A stretch of 64,000 bases of DNA, taken from Syntrophaceae bacterium (GTDB taxonomy: Bacteria; Desulfobacterota; Syntrophia; Syntrophales; Smithellaceae). Below are positions 47,568 through 55,052 of this stretch, one piece after another. Numbering within the stretch: position 1 is the stretch's first letter; each line of letters opens with the position of its first letter. Where the stretch lies: assembly GCA_018436925.1 (NCBI GenBank), contig JAHDKI010000011.1:124001-188000 (forward strand). The letters run 5' to 3'. Made by a program: the position numbers and the translations under genes. The notes under the pieces are model-generated. The model was not told the DNA's origin, made no database searches, and was given only the letters and a program-made list of their open reading frames with translations.

Positions 47568-48809
47568 ATGAAGGTCTGGAAGACTTTTTTTTGTCTTTTT
47601 GTTTTATTGGTCTTGGCGCGCGTGCCGAGTGCATCCGCCCAGGACGTGGTGATCGGCTTTTCAGGACCGCTGAGCGGTCCCGGCGGCGGTTACGGTCAGG
47701 ATTGCTCAAGCGGCATTGAGCTGGCCGTGAAGGAAATCAGCTCAAACGGCGGCCTGACCATCAAGGGGCGGGTCTACCGTTTGCGATTGGAGAGACTCGA
47801 CGACCGGATGGATCCCACCCAGGCGGTCAGCAACGCTCATCGGTTTGTCGCCCAGTACAAATCCCCCGTGATTTTTTCGCCGACATCTACAGCCGTCGGC
47901 GCGCTCGCGCGCATCAATCAGATTCCCGGCAGTTCGTTTCTTCTGGCGGCCTACACCAGCATTCACACGTATCATGATTTGGGCAACAGGCTTCTCGTCA
48001 ACCCCACAACCGACTTTTTGTCCTACATCAACGCCCAGTCCGATCAGGCCTGGAAAAGAGGCTGGCGAAGCGGAGCAATGGTTGTGACTTTCGGCGCTTA
48101 TGGAGACGCCTGGCGTCGGGCATTCAAGCAGGTATGGAAGAAAAAAGGCGGGCGGATTCTCGGCGATTTTCCTGTTAATTATTACACAGAGACGGATTTT
48201 TCCGCACCGCTGGCGTCAGCCATTGCCGCCAAACCGGATTTTCTGCTGATCGGCGGCCCCTCGGCCACGACGGCCCTGGTGGTGGAACAGGCGCGGGGCA
48301 TGGGTTTTAAAGGCGGCTTTATCGTGACCGATCAGGCCAAACTCGACGCGATTGCCCGCATGCTCAAAGACAAACACAAAATGGATCAGATGATCGGACT
48401 GGGTTCCGTCTCCGACCTTCCGCTTCCGGCCGTGGCGGATTTCAGGCGAAAATATTCCAATGCCTTCAAGAGGCCTCCCAGCTGGGAGGCTGCGCTTCAC
48501 TACAGCATGATGCATGTCCTGGCGCGAGCCATGGTGCAGGCGGAGACGGTTGACGATCCTCTGGCGATTCGAAAAGCGCTGGAAAAGATCCTGCCCGTTG
48601 CCGGCGATGTCTATCCGTCAGAGCTTTTTGGCATCGGTGAAAACGGTGTGATTTACTGCGGCGGCGTCATCCAGAGCGTCGACAACGGCGCTTTCAGCAA
48701 AACCAGGTATTTCTTGTCTTTTCCAAAAACCCGGGAAGAGTTTGAAAAATACAAACAGCTCAGCAAAACCCGCGAACCGGAAAACATTCGCTGGTGGCCA
48801 ATTCAGTAA
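47568..48809 (+). CDS. Solitary branched-chain-type ABC substrate-binding protein
   Basis: A 413-residue periplasmic binding protein (LivK/Peripla_BP_6 fold) with a signal peptide (MKVWKTFFCLFVLLVLARVPSASA, cleavage near ASA-QD). The mature start DVVIGFSGPLSGPGG is typical, and ELAVKEISSNGGLTIKGR matches the family's ligand lobe. No permease or ATPase is adjacent; it may use the liv operon at 33-41 kb or act as a sensor. I chose ATG 47568 because GGGAG is 9 nt upstream; ATG at 47559 is also possible. A strong terminator follows. Confidence 0.85.
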   Translation: MKVWKTFFCLFVLLVLARVPSASAQDVVIGFSGPLSGPGGGYGQDCSSGIELAVKEISSNGGLTIKGRVYRLRLERLDDRMDPTQAVSNAHRFVAQYKSPVIFSPTSTAVGALARINQIPGSSFLLAAYTSIHTYHDLGNRLLVNPTTDFLSYINAQSDQAWKRGWRSGAMVVTFGAYGDAWRRAFKQVWKKKGGRILGDFPVNYYTETDFSAPLASAIAAKPDFLLIGGPSATTALVVEQARGMGFKGGFIVTDQAKLDAIARMLKDKHKMDQMIGLGSVSDLPLPAVADFRRKYSNAFKRPPSWEAALHYSMMHVLARAMVQAETVDDPLAIRKALEKILPVAGDVYPSELFGIGENGVIYCGGVIQSVDNGAFSKTRYFLSFPKTREEFEKYKQLSKTREPENIRWWPIQ

Positions 48810-48835
48810 TTTCAGCCCGTTATGAGCGTCGCTGC

Positions 48836-48866
48836 CGCCCCGGAACCCGTTCCGGGGCGTTTTTTT
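48836..48866 (+). terminator. Rho-independent terminator after the solute-binding gene
   Basis: A perfect 10-bp stem (48836-48845 with 48850-48859), 4-nt loop, then T7. Confidence 0.95.
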
Positions 48867-49067
48867 GCGGCTTTTTGAATTGATTAATAAATTCTTGCCT
48901 GAAACGACAATTATTGATAAAGGCACGAATATTTTTTAGAGATTTTTGATAAGTGATCCACCTGACCGACAATCGCTTACAAAACGATGGTTCACTGCAT
49001 AAGAATTGACGCTTATTTTTTTTCAAAAAGCTCAAAAATATAAAATAAAATCGAGAGGTAGAACATT

Positions 49068-50249
49068 ATGAGAGATGTAGTTATCGTCAGTGGTGCCCGC
49101 ACGGCTGTTGGAGATTATATGGGATCCCTTTCCGGTTACAGCCCGGTGCAGCTGGGCGTCACCGTTTTAAAGGCGGCCATTGCCAAAGCCGGCATTGATA
49201 AGAATATGATTCAAGAAGTCGTGGCGGGGCAGTGCAACCAGGCCGGCGCTCCGGGAAACAGCGCCCGCCATATCGCGTTGGGCACGGAACTGCCTGTGGA
49301 ATCCTTTGCGTTCACAGTCCATCAGCAGTGCTGCTCGTCGATGCGAGGCGCTGACCTGTTGTCTCAGGAAATTATGCTGGGCAAGATCGACATCGGCGCG
49401 ATCGTCGGCATTGAAAGCATGAGCAACGCCCCCTATCTGCTTTTCGGCGCCCGCAAAGGGTATCGCCTCAATGACGGCGAAAAGATTCAGGACAGCTTGA
49501 TGATCGGCGGGTTGGTGGACGCGCTTTTGGGCTACCACATGGGTATCACGGCGGACAACATCGCGGATCACTACAAAATCTCCCGCCAGGAGCAGGATGA
49601 ATGGGCGCTTATGAGCCATCAGAGGGCTTGCGCGGCCATTGATAAAGGTTTTTTCAAGGATGAAATCGTTCCGGTCGAAGTGAAAACGAAAAAAGGAACG
49701 GCGATCTTTGATCGCGACGAACATCCCCGCGCCGACACCAGCATGGAATCGCTCGGCAAACTTAAGCCCGTTTTCAAAAAAGACGGCACGGTCACCGCCG
49801 GGAATGCCTCCGGTCTCAATGACGCGGGATCCTGCATGATTATGATGACCGCCGAGAAAGCCAAAGAACTGGGCCTCAAACCGATTGCCCGCGTGGTGGC
49901 GTCCGCTCCCGGTTCCGTCGAACCCCGCATCATGGGGATGGGCGTGGTTCCGGCCGTTCACAACGCGCTGAAATTCGCCAACATGAAACTGGCCGACATC
50001 GATTATTTTGAACTTAACGAAGCTTTTGCCGCGCAGGTGATCGGCTGCAACCGAGAGCTCAAGATTCCCCTGGAAAACGTCAATGCCGTGGGATCGGGCA
50101 TCAGCATCGGCCATCCGGTCGGCGCGACCGGCGCCCGCCTCATCATCACCATGATGGGCGAGCTCAAACGGCGCGGAAAGAAATTCGGCTGCGCGGCGCT
50201 TTGCGCCAGCGGCGGCCCCGGACATGCGTTCATCATTGAAATGCTGTAA
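49068..50249 (+). CDS. Acetyl-CoA acetyltransferase (thiolase)
   Basis: A 393-residue thiolase. N-terminal nucleophile HQQCCSSMRGADLL, NEAFAAQ with the conserved Asn/His-loop region, GHPVGATGARLI (catalytic His) and the C-terminal acid/base Cys in CASGGPGHAFIIE. It condenses or cleaves acetoacetyl-CoA or a longer 3-ketoacyl-CoA. It opens the plus-strand catabolic region; a GAGAGG site precedes the ATG. Not close in sequence to the second thiolase at 59870. Confidence 0.94.
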   Translation: MRDVVIVSGARTAVGDYMGSLSGYSPVQLGVTVLKAAIAKAGIDKNMIQEVVAGQCNQAGAPGNSARHIALGTELPVESFAFTVHQQCCSSMRGADLLSQEIMLGKIDIGAIVGIESMSNAPYLLFGARKGYRLNDGEKIQDSLMIGGLVDALLGYHMGITADNIADHYKISRQEQDEWALMSHQRACAAIDKGFFKDEIVPVEVKTKKGTAIFDRDEHPRADTSMESLGKLKPVFKKDGTVTAGNASGLNDAGSCMIMMTAEKAKELGLKPIARVVASAPGSVEPRIMGMGVVPAVHNALKFANMKLADIDYFELNEAFAAQVIGCNRELKIPLENVNAVGSGISIGHPVGATGARLIITMMGELKRRGKKFGCAALCASGGPGHAFIIEML

Positions 50250-50255
50250 TCCACA

Positions 50256-50285
50256 GGCACAGGCCGCTTTCGGGCGGCCTGTGCC
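50256..50285 (+). terminator. Hairpin after thiolase
   Basis: A perfect 12-bp stem (50256-50267 with 50274-50285) with a 6-nt loop, just after the stop. U-tract absent, so it may only slow or process the transcript. Confidence 0.5.
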
Positions 50286-50413
50286 ATTTGGTGTTCCCAT
50301 ATCGGGCGATAATCCGGCAGGGTCAATTGACAACCGAAGATTCGTCAGCATTTTAAAAGGCAATAAACTAAAGCTTTGCAAGGCTTTCTTATCGCAAGGC
50401 CAGGAGGAAAAAC

Positions 50414-51874
50414 ATGGCTCTTAAAACACCCGAACAGTATGAAGACAGCATCCGTAAGATGAACTTCAAAATTTATTTGATGGGAGAAAAAGTGGACAAT
50501 TGGGTCGATCACCCGATCATCCGTCCCTCTCTCAATTCCGTCAAAATGACTTACGCATTGGCGCATAAGCCGGAATATGAAGACCTGATGACGGCCAAAT
50601 CCCATCTTACCGGAAACAAGATTAACCGTTTCACGCACCTGCACCAGAGCACCGAAGACCTGATTAAAAAGGTGAAAATGCAGCGTCTTTTAGGCCAGCA
50701 GACGGCCTCTTGCTTTCAGCGCTGCGTGGGCATGGACGCCATGAACGCCGTCGACAGCACCACCTATGAAATGGATCAGAAACTCGGCACTCAGTATCAC
50801 GAGCGGTTCATCAAGTTTCTTAAAAAGGTTCAGGATGAAGACCTTACGGTCGACGGCGCCATGACCGACGTCAAAGGCGATCGGGGACTGCCTCCCCATA
50901 AGCAGGCCGATCCGGACATGTATGTTCATGTGGTTGAGAAAAACGACAAGGGCATCGTTGTGCGCGGCGCCAAAGCTCATCAGACCGGCGCGGTCAATTC
51001 ACACTGGATTTTGGTGATGCCGACCGTTTCAATGACAAAAGAGGATGCGGACTACGCTTTGTCTTTTGTTTGTCCGGCCGATGAAAAAGGCATTTTCTAC
51101 ATTTACGGGCGCCAGTCGTGCGACACCCGGAAACTCGAAGGCGGCACGGTTGACGTGGGCAATTATCAGTTCGGGGGCCATGAAGCCCTGATGGTTTTCG
51201 ACAACGTGTTCATTCCCTGGGAAAACGTTCTGATGTGCGGTGAAACGGAATTTTCCGGCATGCTGGTGGAGCGTTTCGCCGGGTATCATCGTCAGAGTTA
51301 CGGCGGCTGCAAGGTCGGCGTGGGCGACGTGCTCATCGGCGCGGCGGCGCTCGCCGCCGATTACAACGGCGCGGCGAAAGCTTCTCATGTGAAGGATAAA
51401 CTCATCGAGATGACGCATCTGAACGAAACGCTCTTTTCCTGCGGCATCGCCTGCTCGGCTCAAGGGCACAAAACCGCGTCGGGCACGTATCTGATCGACC
51501 TGCTTTTAGCCAACGTCTGCAAGCAGAACATCACTCGGTTTCCTTATGAAATCTGTCGTTTGGCCGAAGATATCGCCGGCGGCATGATGGTGACGATGGC
51601 CTCGGAGAAAGATTTCAAAAATCCCGAAATCGGCAAGGTGCTGGAAAAATATCTGCAGGGCACGGCCAACGTTTCGTGTGAAGATCGCGCGCGCGTGATG
51701 CGTCTGGTGGAGAATCTGACGCTGGGCACGGCGGCGGTCGGCTACCGCACCGAATCGATGCATGGCGCGGGGTCTCCCCAGGCCCAGCGCATTATGATCG
51801 CCCGTCAGGGCAATCTGGATCAGAAAAAGAATCTGGCCAAGAACATCGCCGGCATCAAGGAAGAAAAGAAATAG
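50414..51874 (+). CDS. abfD: 4-hydroxybutyryl-CoA dehydratase (AbfD type)
   Basis: A 486-residue FAD and [4Fe-4S] protein of the AbfD/HpaB family. The cluster ligands of the clostridial enzyme are matched: C100 and C104 in SCFQRCVGMD, H292 and C299 in GYHRQSYGGCK (published C99, C103, H292, C299). AbfD dehydrates 4-hydroxybutyryl-CoA to crotonyl-CoA by a ketyl-radical route and isomerises vinylacetyl-CoA. All ligands are present, so that activity is likely, although 4-hydroxyphenylacetate hydroxylases share the fold. It lies between a thiolase and the first AOR-ADH gene. AGGAGG precedes the ATG. Confidence 0.88.
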   Translation: MALKTPEQYEDSIRKMNFKIYLMGEKVDNWVDHPIIRPSLNSVKMTYALAHKPEYEDLMTAKSHLTGNKINRFTHLHQSTEDLIKKVKMQRLLGQQTASCFQRCVGMDAMNAVDSTTYEMDQKLGTQYHERFIKFLKKVQDEDLTVDGAMTDVKGDRGLPPHKQADPDMYVHVVEKNDKGIVVRGAKAHQTGAVNSHWILVMPTVSMTKEDADYALSFVCPADEKGIFYIYGRQSCDTRKLEGGTVDVGNYQFGGHEALMVFDNVFIPWENVLMCGETEFSGMLVERFAGYHRQSYGGCKVGVGDVLIGAAALAADYNGAAKASHVKDKLIEMTHLNETLFSCGIACSAQGHKTASGTYLIDLLLANVCKQNITRFPYEICRLAEDIAGGMMVTMASEKDFKNPEIGKVLEKYLQGTANVSCEDRARVMRLVENLTLGTAAVGYRTESMHGAGSPQAQRIMIARQGNLDQKKNLAKNIAGIKEEKK

Positions 51875-51881
51875 TTTCCGC

Positions 51882-51916
51882 AGCCCTTCCGGCAGCCATC
51901 GCTTGCCGGAAGGGCT
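51882..51916 (+). terminator. Hairpin after the dehydratase
   Basis: A perfect 13-bp stem (51882-51894 with 51904-51916) and a 9-nt loop, 8 bp after the stop. It lacks a clear U-tract. Confidence 0.5.
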
Positions 51917-52037
51917 ATTCCCCCAGCGTTAAACTTCCATTTTCAACCTTAAATCTTTTAACAAGACGCGTTGCTATTGCTTGAGGCAAAGGCGGCCTTG
52001 CGAAACTGTAAAAGTATTTTTAAGCAGGGAGAATTGC

Positions 52038-54887
52038 ATGAACCTTCTTCGCGTATCCATGAACACTAAGAAAATCTCTTTTGAGCCCCTTCCCGGCGAC
52101 TGGGCGCATCTAGGCGGCAGCGCGCTTGCAGCCAAGATTATGAATGCGGAAGTGCCGCCCCAGTGCGATCCTCTGGGGCCGGAAAACAAGCTCATTGTCG
52201 CCTGCGGACCACTGGCCGGAACGCGCGCCCCGCAATTGGGGCGGATTTCCGTCGGCGCTAAAAGCCCGCTCACGCAGGGAATCAAAGAAGCCAATTCCGG
52301 CGGCCCGGCCGGCCAGTTTCTCGACCGGCTCAATATCCGCGCCATCATTTTTGAAAAAGCGCCGGACAGCAAAAAACTGTTTTTGCTCTATATCAACAAA
52401 GACGGCGCCAAACTTCTGTCGGCGGATGACTATAAAGGCATGAAAAATTACGCGCTCGCGGCGGCGCTGCAAAAAAAGTACGGAGACAAAGTGGCCATCG
52501 TGTCCGTGGGTCTGGCCGGCGAGCGCCAGTACAAGGGCGCGTCCGTGTCGCTGACCGATATTTTCGGCGATCCATCGCGAAACGCAGCGCGTGGAGGACT
52601 CGGCGCCGTGATGGGTTCCAAAGGCCTCAAGGCGATTGTCATTGATCCCGCCGGCGCAGAGCAGCTTAAAATCGCCCGGCCCGACGATTTTCGCAAAACC
52701 GTCCGGGACTGGGCGGATATTCTTAAACACGATGTGGCCATCAGCCTCTACACCCGTTTTGGAACGCCCTTTGCCATAAACAATTCCGCCGGCCACGGGA
52801 CGCTTCCGGCCATGAACTACCGCTCCGGCCGTCCCGAGAATTTCACCGAGGTCAGCGGCCACGCGATTCAGAAGATTCTTTTTGAACGGGGCGGCAAGAT
52901 GCACGGCTGCATGCCGGGGTGTCTCGTCCAGTGTTCAATCATTTACCCCGATAAAGACGGACAGAAAATTTGCGCCGCCTATGAGTACGAAACAATTGCG
53001 CTTTTAGGAACCAATCTCGGCATTACCAATAACGACGAGATCGCGCGTCTGAAATTTCTGTGCGATGATCTGGGCCTGGATGCCATTGAAACCGGGGCGG
53101 CGCTGGGTGTCGCGGCCGAAGCCGGTAAAATGAAATGGGGTGACGCTCAAGGCGCAGCCAGGCTTTTAAATGAAATTGAAAAGGAAACGCCGCTGGGCTT
53201 TGCGCTGGCCAACGGCGTGGTGACCACCGCACGTCACCTGAAGACGGACCGCGTGCCGGCTTTCAAAGGCCAGGCCCTGCCCGCGCATGATCCGCGCGCC
53301 GTCAAGGGAACGGGGGTGACGTACTTTTCCTCGCCCATGGGCGCGGACCACACGGCGGGACTCACTTATAGGCTTCCCAAAGAGAAAAAAGAGCAGGTTG
53401 AAACCTCGCTCAAAACCCAGATTAAGGCGGCCGCCTGCGACGCGTTCGGCTATTGCCTCAACTCCGTTCCCGGATCCGCTTCGATCTACCGTTTTTTCGC
53501 CGATCTGATGAACGCGCGCTTTGATCTGAATCTGTCGGAAGACGATGTGATCAACACATCCAAACAATTGCTGCGCGATCAGCTTGCGTTCAATGAAAAA
53601 GCGCAATTCAGCCAGATCGATAAAAAAATCCCCAAATTTTTCCGCGAAGAGCTGATTGCGCCGACGTCCGCCGTTTTTGATGTTGAAGAAGAAAAAATCA
53701 AGGATCTTTGGAAGGGCCTTGATGATTTCAAGGAAAAGGGAAAAATTCATGAGATTCGCATTCCGCCGTCGCCCGAAATTCTAATGGGCGAAGGTGTCTC
53801 GAAAATCATGGACAAGAAAATCAAGGATCTGGGTGTCAGCAAGATTTTTCTGGTGACGGATCCCTTCATGTTTCAGTCTGGACGGGCTTCGGAAATCCAA
53901 AGCCAGCTTATAAAAAGCGGTCTGGAGGTCGTCACCTTTTCGGACGTCGTTCCCGATCCGCCCATCGAGCTTGTTGAACGGGCGGGGAAGCTCTATAAAG
54001 AGGCGGGTTGCAACGGCATTCTCGGCCTGGGCGGCGGCTCGTCGCTCGACACGGCCAAGATCATCGGTCTGCGCGTTTCTCATGGCGGCGAGCTGCGTGA
54101 ATATGAAAGCATTATCGGGGGCGGCTCGAAAATCAAACCGATCCTTCCGCCGGTTATCACGATACCGACCACCTCGGGAACCGGCAGTGAAACCAATCCC
54201 TGCGCGGTCATAACCGACAAGGCCAGGGATCTGAAGTTCATTTTAATGAGCAACAATTTGATGCCGAAACTGACGGTTGTTGATCCGCTTTTCACCAAAA
54301 CCATGCCGGCGTTTCTGACGATTGAATCCGGCATCGACGCGTTGGCGCACTGCATCGAGGGTCTGGTCTGTACAGCGGAGAAATACCACCCGTACTATGA
54401 GTCCAAGGCGGTTTACGGCATCAAACTGATCGGCCGCAGCCTGTTGAAAGCCTATAAAAATCCGGACGACATCGAAGCGCGCATGGATATGTGCATGGCC
54501 TCGATGTGCGGAGGCCTCGCGCTGCTCAAAGGGTTGGGTTCAGGCCACTCCATTTCGCACGCACTGGGCACGCAGCACAAACTGCCGCACGGCCGCACGG
54601 TCATTTACGGATTGCTGGCCTTCGTCATGGCCAATAAAGAGACCTGCCGAGATGCTTTTTCGGAAGCCGCCTATCTTCTCAACCGCTCCAATGATCTGGA
54701 GGAGGCGCTGCGAAAACTTTACACCGATTTGGACATCAAGATCAGCCTCAAAGATTACGGCATCAGTAAAAAGGATCTCAAACAGGTCGCTTTTCACGCA
54801 TCGCGCGAAGCGGTGAACCTGGCCACCGATCCCGCCTCACCCAGCCAGGCGAAAATACTGGACCTGCTCACCGCGATGTACGAATAG
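52038..54887 (+). CDS. Fusion of aldehyde:ferredoxin oxidoreductase and iron alcohol dehydrogenase, copy 1
   Basis: A 949-residue protein with two complete enzymes. Residues ~1-570 are AOR-like: GPLAGTRAPQLGR pterin loop, SPLTQGIKEANSGG, RGGLGAVMGSKGLKAI, cluster Cys at 291, 295, 299 (CMPGCLVQC, a Cx3Cx3C form) and 473 (FGYC), and SSPMGADH. Residues ~572-949 are an iron ADH: GLGGGSSLDTAK, then D767, H771, H837 and H851 at the family's ligand spacing. Predicted reaction: alcohol to aldehyde (NAD) to acid (ferredoxin, tungstopterin), or the reverse. No separate AOR partner subunit is seen. CAGGGAG precedes the ATG at 52038. Confidence 0.9.
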   Translation: MNLLRVSMNTKKISFEPLPGDWAHLGGSALAAKIMNAEVPPQCDPLGPENKLIVACGPLAGTRAPQLGRISVGAKSPLTQGIKEANSGGPAGQFLDRLNIRAIIFEKAPDSKKLFLLYINKDGAKLLSADDYKGMKNYALAAALQKKYGDKVAIVSVGLAGERQYKGASVSLTDIFGDPSRNAARGGLGAVMGSKGLKAIVIDPAGAEQLKIARPDDFRKTVRDWADILKHDVAISLYTRFGTPFAINNSAGHGTLPAMNYRSGRPENFTEVSGHAIQKILFERGGKMHGCMPGCLVQCSIIYPDKDGQKICAAYEYETIALLGTNLGITNNDEIARLKFLCDDLGLDAIETGAALGVAAEAGKMKWGDAQGAARLLNEIEKETPLGFALANGVVTTARHLKTDRVPAFKGQALPAHDPRAVKGTGVTYFSSPMGADHTAGLTYRLPKEKKEQVETSLKTQIKAAACDAFGYCLNSVPGSASIYRFFADLMNARFDLNLSEDDVINTSKQLLRDQLAFNEKAQFSQIDKKIPKFFREELIAPTSAVFDVEEEKIKDLWKGLDDFKEKGKIHEIRIPPSPEILMGEGVSKIMDKKIKDLGVSKIFLVTDPFMFQSGRASEIQSQLIKSGLEVVTFSDVVPDPPIELVERAGKLYKEAGCNGILGLGGGSSLDTAKIIGLRVSHGGELREYESIIGGGSKIKPILPPVITIPTTSGTGSETNPCAVITDKARDLKFILMSNNLMPKLTVVDPLFTKTMPAFLTIESGIDALAHCIEGLVCTAEKYHPYYESKAVYGIKLIGRSLLKAYKNPDDIEARMDMCMASMCGGLALLKGLGSGHSISHALGTQHKLPHGRTVIYGLLAFVMANKETCRDAFSEAAYLLNRSNDLEEALRKLYTDLDIKISLKDYGISKKDLKQVAFHASREAVNLATDPASPSQAKILDLLTAMYE
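52148..52204. repeat. 57-nt identical segment shared by the two fusion genes (second copy 55163-55219)
   Basis: Copies at 52148-52204 and 55163-55219 are identical across 57 nt, including third codon positions. Another 47-nt identity spans the first three cluster Cys codons (52890-52936 and 55905-55951). Confidence 0.9.
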
Positions 54888-54896
54888 CCTTTTGCG

Positions 54897-54929
54897 GGGC
54901 GGAGTGGATTAAATCCACCCCGCCCTTTT
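54897..54929 (+). terminator. Terminator between the fusion genes
   Basis: Arms 54897-54910 and 54912-54925 (about 13 bp with one mismatch, small loop) followed by T4. It separates the two fusion genes, so they may not be one transcript. Confidence 0.7.
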
Positions 54930-55052
54930 ATTGCAAATAATCCCTTCTCTCCTGTCTTCATGCGTTCTATCAAATTCATTGACTTGGCCCTTCTTTCTTC
55001 ATTATACTCCGTCGTCGCCCTAAGAACGTCTGTTCAAACACAGGAGGCCTTC

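Noticed and set aside
51875..52037. Possible molybdenum/tungsten-cofactor riboswitch before the first fusion gene
   Set aside because: The gap has a hairpin and a palindromic GCAAAGGCGGCCTTGC-like word, but no match to the Moco/Tuco consensus could be shown by eye.
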